Origin: Akkermansiaceae bacterium UBA5020
GTDB taxonomy: Bacteria; Verrucomicrobiota; Verrucomicrobiia; Verrucomicrobiales; DEV007
DNA length: 59,032 nucleotides
NCBI GenBank assembly: GCA_002396885.1
Contig: DGXY01000094.1
Coordinates: 8,783 to 67,814, forward strand
Direction of reading: 5' to 3'
The notes below the pieces were generated by a model that worked only from the letters and a program-made list of their open reading frames with translations, was not told where the DNA came from and did not search any database. Made by a program: the position numbers and the translations under genes. Below, piece after piece: positions 16,611 through 26,273 of the stretch (its first letter is position 1; each line of letters starts with the position of its first letter).

Positions 16611-18281
16611 CTAACGATTGATCCGCTCCACATCGACATAGAGAGCGCGCAGTTTCGGCGCGTCGTGAATGTAGAGCAGGCGGCCGGGGCTCACTTCACG
16701 GATGGCGGTGTAGGTGAAGCCGCCGGAGTCGGTGATGACGGTGTGATGGGTCCAGGTTTTGCCTTGGTCCGTGCTGAACATGAGGTTCGAGCCAGGGCGT
16801 CCGTAGCTGCACGCGACCACGCCGTTGCTCATGAGGACCATGTCGGGCGCGACGCTGCCTTCCTCGATGGCGATGAGCTTGCTCCACGTCTTGCCGCCAT
16901 CGTACGACCACGTTTGCAGCAGCGGGCCGAATGAAAGCGTGCGAAGGATCGCCATCATCTCGGTGTCCGAGAAGCGCACGACGGATGGCTCGGGACCGGC
17001 TCCGATGGTTGAGAAATGATCCCACGTCGCTCCGTCATCGGTGCTGGTGAGCAGATACGAGGCGAAGTCCTTCCTGGCACGGGTGTAGGTGACGGCCATG
17101 AGCTTGCCGCCGCCGAGATTCCAGATGTCACGATCAAAGGGCAGCACCTGGCCCGCATCCGTCGGCACGCGAATCAAGTTCTCGAACATCGTGAAGCTCT
17201 CGCCTTTCGGATCAAAGCGGTAACTCATGCCGACATAGACGCCGGGTTCGAAGTTCACGTTCCAGCGAGAGACGCCGAGGATGCTGTCGTCCGCGAGACG
17301 AACGTGCGGCTGCGGTGCATAGGTCTTGAACTGCAAATCCTTCACCGGCATCCAGGTCTTGCCCGCGTCCGTGGAGCGCAGCACACCATACGGCTCGTAA
17401 TACGCATCCGGCCCTTGCGCGACGCTGAGCATGAGCACGCCTTTGCCAACGTCGTAGAGATAGGGCCGCGTGGGCGGGAGCGGCCTGCCGGGCTTGGCTT
17501 CGGGAGCGGCGATACCGATCTCGGGGTCCTTTGATTTCAACTCGTGTCCGCCATGGCGCGGCTGATCCCAACCTGGCGATGGCGGTATGTCCCAAGCCTC
17601 GCTGACGGTGATCTTGAGCGCAGGTTTCGCTGGTGGTGCGCTACGTTTTCGCAGCCCGAGCCGCACCGATTGCCAATGCGCATCTCCCATCCAACCGGGA
17701 GCCGTGGAGCCAAACTGCACGAAGGCCTCCGCGCTCTCTGTCTTCTTCCAAAACGCACCTTCGCCGCGAATCATGACCTTCCCGTCCGCAGCGATGCTCA
17801 TGTCGCGATCCCGAATGACGAGCTGATAGGTGTGAAACTCCGTCTTCGCATCGAACAGCGCCACACGATCATGATACGTCGCGATCTTCTCCGGTCGCAG
17901 CAGCAGACCTTCCTGATGCATTCCATCGCAGACGATCACGCCCACGGGTGCGCCTTGCTGCGCGGGCCACATGCCGGTGCCGCGACGAGCCGCGACGGAT
18001 TCGACGCGCACGGTTGCTTCGACGACAATCTCCATCTCCGGTTCTGGCTTCCATGCCGCGCGGAAAGCGCCGTCAGCCTTCGCCGAATCATCCACGAGAT
18101 GCAGCGCTCCATTCGCCAGCGTAGCCTTCGCCGCCAGTTCGCCGACGGCCTGCCAGCCCTGTTCCTGCGGCAGTGAGGTCGCTTCGTAACGGACGAGCCA
18201 GCGGATGGGTTCTTCGGCTGACGCGTGCATGACTGGGACCAAGGGCAACAGGACTGCGAGGGTGAGAATGGTTCTTTTCAT
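16611..18281 (-). CDS. Secreted BNR-repeat (sialidase-like) protein with an N-terminal LamG-like domain
   Basis: This 556-residue exported protein has a signal peptide from ATG 18281 (ending MHASAEEP). Residues of roughly 25-215 look like a concanavalin/LamG-type sandwich; the rest is a six-bladed propeller of the sialidase superfamily with Asp-box motifs RSTDAGKTW, TSTDDGATW, YDGGKTW and FSTDQGKTW. A clear RIP arginine motif before the first blade was not seen, so exo-sialidase activity is uncertain and another glycan-binding or hydrolase role is possible. An upstream extension to 18383 was rejected because the leader begins at the chosen ATG. Confidence 0.75.
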   Translation of the reverse strand: MKRTILTLAVLLPLVPVMHASAEEPIRWLVRYEATSLPQEQGWQAVGELAAKATLANGALHLVDDSAKADGAFRAAWKPEPEMEIVVEATVRVESVAARRGTGMWPAQQGAPVGVIVCDGMHQEGLLLRPEKIATYHDRVALFDAKTEFHTYQLVIRDRDMSIAADGKVMIRGEGAFWKKTESAEAFVQFGSTAPGWMGDAHWQSVRLGLRKRSAPPAKPALKITVSEAWDIPPSPGWDQPRHGGHELKSKDPEIGIAAPEAKPGRPLPPTRPYLYDVGKGVLMLSVAQGPDAYYEPYGVLRSTDAGKTWMPVKDLQFKTYAPQPHVRLADDSILGVSRWNVNFEPGVYVGMSYRFDPKGESFTMFENLIRVPTDAGQVLPFDRDIWNLGGGKLMAVTYTRARKDFASYLLTSTDDGATWDHFSTIGAGPEPSVVRFSDTEMMAILRTLSFGPLLQTWSYDGGKTWSKLIAIEEGSVAPDMVLMSNGVVACSYGRPGSNLMFSTDQGKTWTHHTVITDSGGFTYTAIREVSPGRLLYIHDAPKLRALYVDVERINR

Positions 18282-18313
18282 TTTGGAAGGTGGTTTGTGC
18301 TGTGGCCTACAAT

Positions 18314-20113
18314 TCATCGCCCGACATTCTCCGTGACCGCCGATACGGAAACGCGGAGGTGGCGGGCGCGGGGGAAGTTCCAATCCTTGGGCACGTTGTG
18401 GTAGCCGATCCAGAGTTCGCCGGGGTCGATCTCGATGACGAACGGGTAAGTGGCACCTCCCGGCGTTCCTTGCGCAACGTTGAGGGACGGAGTCCAGGTC
18501 TTGCCTTCATCGGCGGACAAGGCGAGGTGCAGTTTGACGCGCTGCCCGGGATTCCACACAAGCGCCATACGGCCATCCGCAAGTCGAGTTAGATGTCCAG
18601 GCGAGGAGGAGGCATTGATCGAGGTTGCCCTAGCCTCAGACCAGGTTTTGCCGCCATCAGTGGAAAAAGATTCCCAGAAAACCTGGCGCGTCGTGCGGAT
18701 GAGCATCCACACGCGGCCATCCTTGAGCTCGATCACGCAGGGCTCCAGTGCGCCTTCGTGGTCGCCCGCGCCGCCGATGTCGATGTCATTGCTGAGGCTC
18801 CACGTTTTGCCGCCATCGGCGGAGAGGGAAGCGCGGCTCACGAGCCGGCCGGGATCGTTCACATAGTGCGAATACGGCACGATGAGATGCCCGTCGCGCG
18901 TCTCGATGGCTCCGTTGCTCGCGCCGGTGTAGCCTTTGAAAATCATCTGCGGCTCGCTCCAGGTCGCGCCGTTGTCGCTGCTGCGCGTGGTCCACATGTC
19001 GCTCTGCGCTTCATCGGTGGGATTCACGCCTTGCCATTTCCACTGCTTGAACCCGAGGTAGAACACATGGAGCACTCCATCGCGCGTGGTGAGCACGGAC
19101 GGATGCGATGGCTGACAGTCCGGGTGCCGCGCAATCACGCTCTCGGGCGACCACGTCTTGCCCCCGTCCTTCGTCACGCGACCTGCGATCCACGTCGTAC
19201 CGGGCTTGCTGTAATAGCCTGTCGGCGTGGAATACACGGCCATCACCGCGCCGTCCTTCATGCGCACGAGTCCGCAGCCGAGCACGGTGGGATTCGGCGA
19301 ATCATGCGTGATGTCGGTGCAAGTCGGATGAATCTTCACGAACTCACCACTGGCTTTCCAAAGCGGGCCTTCGGTGATGGCGAGGCCGTGCGTTTTTGAC
19401 AGCGCGAGGATGCACTCGCGCAAAAGATCGGCCTCGATGCGATGACCGTCGTCATTCGGGTGCATACCATCGGAGAGCAGCGAGTCCACGGTCACGCCGC
19501 GTTTCTGTGCGTGCGCGACGAACGCCTGCTGTATATCCAGCAACTCCGCACCTTCCTCCCGCGCGACTCGGCGGGAAGCTTCGCAATACGGCGCGAGCGG
19601 CGCGTTGAATCCATCCACGTTCTCGGGCTGGTAAGGCGGCTTGCCATAGATCTCCTTCAGCTTCGGCGTCCAGCGCAGCGGATTGGGTGTCATCAGCACC
19701 ACGCGTGCGTTCTTGGATTTCAATGTCTGAACGAAATGCCGCAGGTTCGCCTCATAGCGCTCCAACGAAACCCTCGGCTCCGTCGCCGGCTGTGTCTTCC
19801 ACACATCCACCGCTGCGTCATTGATGCCGAACTGGATGATCACGATCTGCGGCTGATGCATCAGCACGTCATCCTCGAAACGCTTGCGAGCCATCTCCGT
19901 CGTGTTCCCGGGCACACCAGCATTGATGACGCGGACATTGCGCAGCTCCTCCTGCAGGATCGAGGCATAGACCTTCGTCGAACCACGCACCGCCGTGGTC
20001 GAGGCTCCGAAGGCCACGATGGTGACGGGCTCAGTCGCTGGCACATCAGCAGCGTGGAGCGCGGCCAGCGAAGTCAGAAGCAGTGATGTGAGGCATGTGA
20101 GAGCTTGTTTCAT
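18314..20113 (-). CDS. SGNH esterase fused to a sialidase-type propeller
   Basis: This is a 599-residue two-domain secreted protein. After a signal peptide (LTSLAALHAADV), residues of about 30-245 form an SGNH hydrolase: FGASTTAV (Ser block), NAGVPGNT, FGINDAAVD and DGMHPNDDGH. From about residue 255 a BNR propeller follows with at least five Asp boxes (TKDGGKTW, SSDNGATW, SADGGKTW, STDGGKTW, SADEGKTW). An esterase joined to a sialidase-like domain could remove O-acyl groups and then attack the glycosidic bond of acidic sugars. The start overlaps the stop of the next sialidase gene (20110-20113). The sugar specificity is not evident from sequence. Confidence 0.82.
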   Translation of the reverse strand: MKQALTCLTSLLLTSLAALHAADVPATEPVTIVAFGASTTAVRGSTKVYASILQEELRNVRVINAGVPGNTTEMARKRFEDDVLMHQPQIVIIQFGINDAAVDVWKTQPATEPRVSLERYEANLRHFVQTLKSKNARVVLMTPNPLRWTPKLKEIYGKPPYQPENVDGFNAPLAPYCEASRRVAREEGAELLDIQQAFVAHAQKRGVTVDSLLSDGMHPNDDGHRIEADLLRECILALSKTHGLAITEGPLWKASGEFVKIHPTCTDITHDSPNPTVLGCGLVRMKDGAVMAVYSTPTGYYSKPGTTWIAGRVTKDGGKTWSPESVIARHPDCQPSHPSVLTTRDGVLHVFYLGFKQWKWQGVNPTDEAQSDMWTTRSSDNGATWSEPQMIFKGYTGASNGAIETRDGHLIVPYSHYVNDPGRLVSRASLSADGGKTWSLSNDIDIGGAGDHEGALEPCVIELKDGRVWMLIRTTRQVFWESFSTDGGKTWSEARATSINASSSPGHLTRLADGRMALVWNPGQRVKLHLALSADEGKTWTPSLNVAQGTPGGATYPFVIEIDPGELWIGYHNVPKDWNFPRARHLRVSVSAVTENVGR

Positions 20114-21273
20114 GGTGCGGTGATCCATTCGAGATTGAAGCGCGCGACCGCGATGTCCGTCTTGCCTTCATACAAACACAGCACCGTGCCATCGGGCAGC
20201 ACGGCGAGGTCGGAGTAGGCGCTGAGCCCAGCATCGAGCGTCTTGGTAATGGGCCAAGTCTTGCCGTCGTCGTGGCTGAGTTTGATGCTGAGATTCTCGC
20301 GCTTGCCTCGGCCTGCGGGGATTTCTTTGCCTTTTTTGTCGAGCTTGAGCGTGTGCGGATTGGAGAAGAGGAGCGTACCGGGTTTCGATGGATGCGCGAC
20401 GATGCTCGCCATGCACACCGGCTCCCAAAGCTGATCATGGAAGACCGGCCTGCTCCAGCCAGTGGCTCCGTCGGGGCTGATGGTGATGAGCTTGCGGTTC
20501 GCTTTCGAGACACTGCGCGACACGAGCATCACGCGGCCATCGGACAACTCAGTGAGCATGGTTTCGTTGGGATTGCCGAAGTCGCCTCCGTTAGGCATCG
20601 CGAGTTCGCCTGCCTTCCATGTCCTGCCGTGGTCGTCGCTGTAAATGGTGGCCGCTGCGGAAGGGCCGTGATCGCCTTCCTTGCCGTAAGCCAGCCAGAT
20701 CGGCACGACCAGGCGACCGCTTTTGATCTGAATGCCGTGCCCTGGGCCGGTAGCGATGACTTTCCAGTCGTAGTGCTTTCGGAAAGGCTCGAACGCGGAC
20801 GTGATGTCCACGGGCTCGCTCCACGTCACGCCGTCATCGGTGCTGCGCATGGAGAAGCAGCGCGCGTAATTGATGCAGTAGAGGAACTCGATGGCTCCCG
20901 TTTCGCGATCCACGATGGCTACGGGATTGTTCACCGTCTGCTCCTGGTCGCCCTCGCCTTTCTTGTGCGGATTCCCTTCGAGCCGGCTGCCAAAGTGCGC
21001 GATCTGTTTTCCCGCTTCCCAAGTCTTGCCGCCATCCGTGGAGCGGCGCAGGTGGATTTCGATCTCGCCCCAATCGGCGCTGCTGTTCTTCCGCGCCTCC
21101 GAATACGCCAGCGCCGTGCCTTTCGCCGTGACGACGATGCCGGGGATGCGATACCGCGCGACGCCATTCATGCCTGCGGGAAAGACGTCGGACTTTTCGA
21201 GAAACGGTTCGGCAGCGTGGAGTGCGGCCAGCGGGGCGAACAGCAGTGTCAGAAGGGTGATGTAGTGTTTCAT
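20110..21273 (-). CDS. Secreted exo-sialidase-like protein (GH33-type)
   Basis: This 387-residue exported protein is the best sialidase candidate of the three. It has a signal peptide (APLAALHAAEP), the N-terminal arginine motif YRIPGIVV expected of catalytic sialidases, and Asp boxes RSTDGGKTW, RSTDDGVTW, SDDHGRTW and LSHDDGKTW. An acidic/aromatic C-terminal half ending SAYSDLAVLPDG with YEGKTD is consistent with the catalytic Glu/Tyr region. The length is that of a minimal single-domain sialidase. It is translationally coupled to the esterase-sialidase fusion that follows. Confidence 0.82.
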   Translation of the reverse strand: MKHYITLLTLLFAPLAALHAAEPFLEKSDVFPAGMNGVARYRIPGIVVTAKGTALAYSEARKNSSADWGEIEIHLRRSTDGGKTWEAGKQIAHFGSRLEGNPHKKGEGDQEQTVNNPVAIVDRETGAIEFLYCINYARCFSMRSTDDGVTWSEPVDITSAFEPFRKHYDWKVIATGPGHGIQIKSGRLVVPIWLAYGKEGDHGPSAAATIYSDDHGRTWKAGELAMPNGGDFGNPNETMLTELSDGRVMLVSRSVSKANRKLITISPDGATGWSRPVFHDQLWEPVCMASIVAHPSKPGTLLFSNPHTLKLDKKGKEIPAGRGKRENLSIKLSHDDGKTWPITKTLDAGLSAYSDLAVLPDGTVLCLYEGKTDIAVARFNLEWITAP

Positions 21274-21292
21274 GGTAGTCTATTTTTGAACC

Positions 21293-23392
21293 TCACTCCA
21301 GCCCCGGCGTGCGCAACTCTTTGAGCGTCCGCCCGCTCAGCGGAGCATCAGGATGCAAACCCATCACGCGTTGGTTGCCATCGCCACCGCCATAGCCGGG
21401 AAGGCGGAAGACGGCTTGCCAGTTGATGGCGTGAGCGGGGGCATTTTGCTTCATCTGCTCGGCGCGGGAGTAGTTGGTCTCCACTTTGGCTTTGGCGGCG
21501 ATGTCCTGACCCTTGCTGGCTTCGAGCTTTTGCATCCAGGCGCGGGTATCCACGAGGAGTTTGGCGTAGTCGAGGCCGTATTGGATGAAATGCAGGCGGC
21601 GGCGGTATTTTTCATCGGCAGCAGCGAGTTTCTTCGCGGCGGTATCGAGATGGGCCTGCGCCTGGGCGAACAGCTCGGGCGTGTATTTTTTTGGCAGATC
21701 AAAGGCGCGAAAACGGCTCGGCTCCTCCGCGACGAACTCCATGCGCGTGCGCTCCAGGAGCTGCCAGTAGGCTTTCACGTCCGCTGCGGCAGGGCCGAAG
21801 CCGCGCTCATAATAATCATCCATCACGGCGGCAACATCGACCTGCGGATTCCACGCGAGATGCGCCAGCGCGTAGTGATGTGGCCCTTGATTGGCCCAGT
21901 GCTGCCAGAACAAATCGAAGTAGAGGCCGATGCCATGATGCTCGGCCACGAATCGAAAATCCTCGCCCGCCTGCGTCATCGCCACATCGGGCATGCCCCA
22001 GCTGAGGCCCGCAGGGCTGCCGAGATTCGGCCGCCACATGAGGTGTTTCGCTTTCGTCGCCCAGCCTGCGTGTTGCTGCATCGGTAGCACACGCTCTTCA
22101 GGCGAGCGCATGTGGAAATTGGCCACGCTGGAGATGATCACATTGTCGTCTGGTGCGATGCCTATGGGCGGATTGCGGGCCAACCCATACGCATTGAGCA
22201 GCACGAACAGCTCGCGGTCGGGAAAACGCTCCTTCAGCATGCGTGCGAGCGTATTGGCGAAACGCACATCACGATCCGTCTGGGACACGCCCTGAAACTT
22301 CACGCCGCTGAAGACCCACTCCATCTTTTCGCCATCCGGATGATCCCAGGCGAGGCAGTTCGCGCAGGTGCAGTGACCGCTGGTGTAGCCGTCGTTGGGC
22401 GAGACATTGATGACACGCAGCAGCGGATCGGAGCGGACTTCGACCGAAACATCCTCCAGCCACTGCTGCCATACCTTGGGGTTTGAAGCGCAGAGTTTCG
22501 TGTTGCTCTCGCGCGGCTTCACCGCTGTGCGACTGCCATCCGGGGCGGCGGCGAAGTAGTCGGGATGCGCCGCGCCATACTTCTCCCACCAATCCGCGAA
22601 ACCATGCCCGCCATTCATGTCCATAGAGTCGAGCTGCACCCGCTGAAACCGCGCCCAGAGTTCCTCCTCGCTCTCCTTATTGTCGCCTAGTGAAGTCCTC
22701 ACCAACATCCCACCCCGCGCCCGAATCTGCGGATGATAACGCTGCTCCATCGGCGCAATGTCGACGCGCTGCTGTTTGATCACGTCCTCTTCACCGGGCC
22801 AGAGCCAGCGCACGCCGAGCTGTTCCTCGATGAAGGAATACACCGCGTTCGCCGTGCCGTATTCCTGCTGGATACCCGTCTTCATCGCCAGCCGCCCCTT
22901 CGCCTCCATGTGCGCCGGATTCCACCGATCCCGCCCCGCGATGACGAGATGCTTCTCATTCGCCACGATGAGCGTCTCTTCCGCGTGTTTGAAATCGAAG
23001 TCCGTCTTTGGAAACAAGGTCTTCACCACCGGCTGAACGCCAATCCATATCGCGCGCTCCGGCAAGGGTTGCGGTTCCCCATCCATCACCGCAGGCTTCA
23101 CCCCGCTGATCTTTTCAATGTATTCCGCCAGCGTCGCCGCCGCATCGCGAGTGCGAGGTGGCGCGTCTTTGAAAACGATGATCGGTGCGGGCGCAATGCC
23201 GGCATCGGAAACGATGAAGTCGGCAGCGTGGAGTGCGGCCAGCGGAGTCAGGAGCAGGGCGGTGAGAGCCGCGCGAAGCGAACCGGAGCGCAGCGAAGAG
23301 AGCCGACGAAGTTGCATCAAAAATGGTTGGCAAACAGCCTGCCAAACGGATTTCAAAAAGATGCAGGCAACGGTGAGGGTAGGTTGTTTCAT
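21293..23392 (-). CDS. Secreted DUF4838-family protein (alpha-glucuronidase-like N-terminal fold)
   Basis: This 699-residue exported protein matches the DUF4838 type: an N-terminal alpha-glucuronidase-like region (RDAAATLAEYIEKISG, then AIWIGVQP), a central TIM-barrel-like part (VINVSPNDGYTSGHCTC) and a helical tail. Function is unproven, but carbohydrate hydrolysis is likely. The ATG at 23392 overlaps the upstream ThuA stop by 4 bases; an internal ATG at 23317 would give a cleaner leader (LLLTPLAALHAAD) and is an alternative. The first 25 residues before it are unusual and may be an added segment. Confidence 0.75.
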   Translation of the reverse strand: MKQPTLTVACIFLKSVWQAVCQPFLMQLRRLSSLRSGSLRAALTALLLTPLAALHAADFIVSDAGIAPAPIIVFKDAPPRTRDAAATLAEYIEKISGVKPAVMDGEPQPLPERAIWIGVQPVVKTLFPKTDFDFKHAEETLIVANEKHLVIAGRDRWNPAHMEAKGRLAMKTGIQQEYGTANAVYSFIEEQLGVRWLWPGEEDVIKQQRVDIAPMEQRYHPQIRARGGMLVRTSLGDNKESEEELWARFQRVQLDSMDMNGGHGFADWWEKYGAAHPDYFAAAPDGSRTAVKPRESNTKLCASNPKVWQQWLEDVSVEVRSDPLLRVINVSPNDGYTSGHCTCANCLAWDHPDGEKMEWVFSGVKFQGVSQTDRDVRFANTLARMLKERFPDRELFVLLNAYGLARNPPIGIAPDDNVIISSVANFHMRSPEERVLPMQQHAGWATKAKHLMWRPNLGSPAGLSWGMPDVAMTQAGEDFRFVAEHHGIGLYFDLFWQHWANQGPHHYALAHLAWNPQVDVAAVMDDYYERGFGPAAADVKAYWQLLERTRMEFVAEEPSRFRAFDLPKKYTPELFAQAQAHLDTAAKKLAAADEKYRRRLHFIQYGLDYAKLLVDTRAWMQKLEASKGQDIAAKAKVETNYSRAEQMKQNAPAHAINWQAVFRLPGYGGGDGNQRVMGLHPDAPLSGRTLKELRTPGLE

Positions 23393-24285
23393 CGAGTGGA
23401 TGTTTTTATCGCCAGCCACCGCACCGCATTCTCCACCACACGCAACGGTTCGGCCTGTTTGTAGATCGGATAGGTCTCGTGGCCGGGACGGAAGTAGAAC
23501 ACGCGCCCCTTGCCCACCTGCCACACGCATCCGCTGCGGAAGTGCTCGCCCTTGTCCCACTTCTCCTCGAACACGACCTCATCCGGCGTGGGCACATGGA
23601 AAGGTTCACCATACATCTCCGTCTGCGGGATGTCCCACTGCGCTGGCAGTCCGGCGGCGATGGGATGCTGTGGCAGGAGCGTCGTCAGATGGCCCGGCGC
23701 TCCATCATTGCGAAACACCGGGAACACGCATTGAGGGAGGGTAAGCCGCCACAAGTTGCCTTCGGCTTTAGTGACGAACGGCGTGATGCGCAACGCGCCT
23801 ACGACGCCTTTGTAGTAGGGCTGATCGTTCACAAACTCCCACTTCGCCGACGCACGCTCCGCCTCTGGAATCTTCGCGAGCGCATCGGCCTTCGCACGCT
23901 CCTGCATGAGCCGCACAAACGGCTTCGCCCAATGCGCGGAGTGCAGCGCGATGAAGGCCAGCTTGCCATCCATCACACGCTTCACCACAGCTTCCATGCG
24001 CGCGTCGTCCTGATCCTTCACCCGGCGATGGCACCAGAAGACGATCACGTCCGTGGCATCGAGCGCGGCGTCGCTCAGTCCTTGCTCCGCATCATCAAGA
24101 CGCGCGGTCTTCACGGAAAGGCCGGGCTGTTTCTCCAAATGCGCAGCGATGGTCTCGCCGAGGAACTTCTCGCCATACGCCGGCTTTTGCTGCGGCTGCT
24201 GCTCGTCCCAGACGAGGACGCGGATGGGTTCGGCGGCGAGGATCGGACAAACGACAGCAGAAAGGAGCAATGCGATGAATTTCAT
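23389..24285 (-). CDS. Exported ThuA-family protein (trehalose-utilisation-like)
   Basis: This 298-residue protein has a signal peptide from ATG 24285 and the ThuA fold: IRVLVWDEQQPQQKP, DVIVFWCHRR, FIALHSAHWAKPF, TEMYGEPF and YFRPGHETYPIY. ThuA proteins resemble class I glutamine amidotransferases and are linked to trehalose or other disaccharide metabolism; the biochemical role is not firmly known. It is the canonical ThuA of the two in this cluster and overlaps the DUF4838 gene by 4 bases. Confidence 0.85.
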   Translation of the reverse strand: MKFIALLLSAVVCPILAAEPIRVLVWDEQQPQQKPAYGEKFLGETIAAHLEKQPGLSVKTARLDDAEQGLSDAALDATDVIVFWCHRRVKDQDDARMEAVVKRVMDGKLAFIALHSAHWAKPFVRLMQERAKADALAKIPEAERASAKWEFVNDQPYYKGVVGALRITPFVTKAEGNLWRLTLPQCVFPVFRNDGAPGHLTTLLPQHPIAAGLPAQWDIPQTEMYGEPFHVPTPDEVVFEEKWDKGEHFRSGCVWQVGKGRVFYFRPGHETYPIYKQAEPLRVVENAVRWLAIKTSTR

Positions 24286-24313
24286 GGTTGGAAGAGGATG
24301 TGGATACAACGTG

Positions 24314-25267
24314 TTACTTCAACTCCGATATCGCCGCACGCATCGCCGCGAGCACTTTCACGACTTCGGCGGCGGGATCGTAGTCTTTGCGCCCCATGGC
24401 GAGGGTTTCGATGGGGACAAAGCCGCGATAGCCGCCGTCGTGGATGATCTTCACGAGCTTCTTGATGTCGGCGAGCGGAGTTTTGAGACTGCTGCCGAGC
24501 GTTTCCTTGATCTGCCAGTTCACCGCGTGCGGCACCATCATCGCGATGTCGGCATACGGGTCGGCGGTCAAGTATTTGCCGGTGTCCACAAGCGCACCGC
24601 ACCAGGCGTGATCGACGCGCTTCAGCAGGCTGACGTGCTCCGGGCCGGTGCAGAGGAAGTCTCCATGATTCTGCACGGCGACAATGACACCCTGTTTCTC
24701 GCCATGCTCGGCGCACTCGCGCAGGGCCTCAGCCATCCACTTTTCCACCTCGTCACGCGAGGCACCACCGGCGGCGCTTTGCCAGTCCTTCGGATTCTTT
24801 TGCTGCGGACCGGCAAACACGCGCACCACAGGCGCACCGAGCCGCGCGGCTACTTCGATCCACTGCTTCGTCAAAGCCACGCCCTCGGCACGCACGGCCG
24901 GGTCCGCCGTGGCGAAGTCGTTCTTCACACCCGTGCCGGAGATCGTGATGCCGCGATCGTGCGTGTAGCGCTTGATGCGGGCGATGTATTCGTCTGAAGG
25001 CGCTTTCGGGTAGCCGGGGAAAAAGTAACCGGTGAGATCCACGGCCTCAATGTCATGCTTCACACAGAAATCGCACACGCCGAAGAGGTCGATGCCCTTT
25101 GTGGGATCGGCCAGGTTTGCGTTTAGCTGTTCGAGGAAGGAATAGGCGTTGACGGTCGGCGTGAAACGAGCATTGCCCACGCGTGGAATAGGCAAATAAG
25201 CGGCTTGGGTTGTGGTCGCTACGATAGGAGCCAAAGCAGCGAGTTGAAGAAGGTGACGGCGGTTCAT
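24314..25267 (-). CDS. Exported sugar phosphate isomerase/epimerase-like TIM barrel
   Basis: This 317-residue protein resembles xylose-isomerase-like TIM barrels (AP_endonuc_2 type). A Tat-like leader opens it (NRRHLLQLAAL), followed by FTPTVNAYSFLEQL, DIEAVDLTGYFFPGY, VRVFAGPQ, VAVQNHGDF and GALVDTGKY, the metal- and substrate-binding strand ends of the family. Members act as isomerases, epimerases or 3-keto-sugar processing enzymes; export makes a periplasmic role likely. It lies between two ThuA genes. A broken relative occurs at 5521-5686. Confidence 0.8.
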   Translation of the reverse strand: MNRRHLLQLAALAPIVATTTQAAYLPIPRVGNARFTPTVNAYSFLEQLNANLADPTKGIDLFGVCDFCVKHDIEAVDLTGYFFPGYPKAPSDEYIARIKRYTHDRGITISGTGVKNDFATADPAVRAEGVALTKQWIEVAARLGAPVVRVFAGPQQKNPKDWQSAAGGASRDEVEKWMAEALRECAEHGEKQGVIVAVQNHGDFLCTGPEHVSLLKRVDHAWCGALVDTGKYLTADPYADIAMMVPHAVNWQIKETLGSSLKTPLADIKKLVKIIHDGGYRGFVPIETLAMGRKDYDPAAEVVKVLAAMRAAISELK

Positions 25268-25301
25268 GGGGTGTGGCAAGTTGGCGAGTGTGTGTCGCGG
25301 C

Positions 25302-26117
25302 TTACTTTTGCTTCGCTGTTTCGGGCGTCACCTTGGCGGCCCACTTGATGCCTTCGAGCACATGCTGCCGCACAAACGGCGCGCTCAGCGAGCGCAGGTC
25401 GTGACCGAACTCGGTGTAGAAGAAGCGGCCACCGGTCGCCGGTTCGTGCGTCCAAGCGATGGGATGATCCACGCCCATGGGCTTGCCGTTGCGAGTTTTG
25501 AAATAGTCGCGCACCGGCGTGTAGGTGGTCTCATCCACGCGCATGAGGACCTTGAAACCAGGCTGACCGGTGACGGCACGATCGTGATTGGTCCAGTCAG
25601 CTTCGATCCAGAACTCGGCGGGTTGGCCTTTGACGGACGGATGATCCTTCGCGGCGGGATCGATGGTGACCTTGGCTTTGCTGAAGTCGGAGTCGCTATT
25701 GAAGTCACAACCGCCGAGCGCGTTCAACCACGGCCAATTCGTCTGATGCACCAGCGCGGCATGCAGGCCGACGATGCCTTTACCGCCCTTGGTGAACCAT
25801 TCCTCCACCGACTTGCGCTGCTCCTCGGGCAGCACCTTGTCGAGTTCGTTGGCGTTGTTGAGAACGAGCACGTCGTAGCGGCTAAGTTCCTCGGCGCGCA
25901 GGTCTTTCCAATGCTCCGTCACGTCCACCTCGAAGCCGTTCTCATGACCGAGCAGGACGAGCCAGCGATTGATCTTCGGCGTTTCGGGATGGCGATAGTA
26001 GCCGGTGTTGGAATACACCAGCACCTTCAATCCCGTGCCCTTGGGCCCGGGTGCTGCGGGTTCGTGGCTGTGGGCGATGCTGGCGAGCAGGAGCAGGGAG
26101 AGGATGAGATGCTTCAT
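25302..26117 (-). CDS. Exported ThuA-like protein
   Basis: This 271-residue protein is a second, divergent ThuA member with a signal peptide from ATG 26117 (ending ASIAHSHEP). Family strands are visible as LKVLVYSNTGYYRHP, VLVLNNANELDKV, GIVGLHAALVHQTN and GGRFFYTEFGHD. Proteins of this form often accompany sugar dehydrogenases and isomerases in PVC bacteria. It follows the isomerase-like gene in the same orientation, and a truncated esterase lies upstream. Confidence 0.82.
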   Translation of the reverse strand: MKHLILSLLLLASIAHSHEPAAPGPKGTGLKVLVYSNTGYYRHPETPKINRWLVLLGHENGFEVDVTEHWKDLRAEELSRYDVLVLNNANELDKVLPEEQRKSVEEWFTKGGKGIVGLHAALVHQTNWPWLNALGGCDFNSDSDFSKAKVTIDPAAKDHPSVKGQPAEFWIEADWTNHDRAVTGQPGFKVLMRVDETTYTPVRDYFKTRNGKPMGVDHPIAWTHEPATGGRFFYTEFGHDLRSLSAPFVRQHVLEGIKWAAKVTPETAKQK

Positions 26118-26273
26118 GGTGACGGGTAGAGTGAACGGTTGAGATGATGGAAGAATGCTCAACGTCATTCTTTGCGGGTCGTTATAGGCCCGTCGTGCCC
26201 TTGGTGAAGCCCAGCGAAGTTCGCGTGACGACTCTCGTCGCGGATGCTGGTGTGTTTCATGGTTATTACGTGG

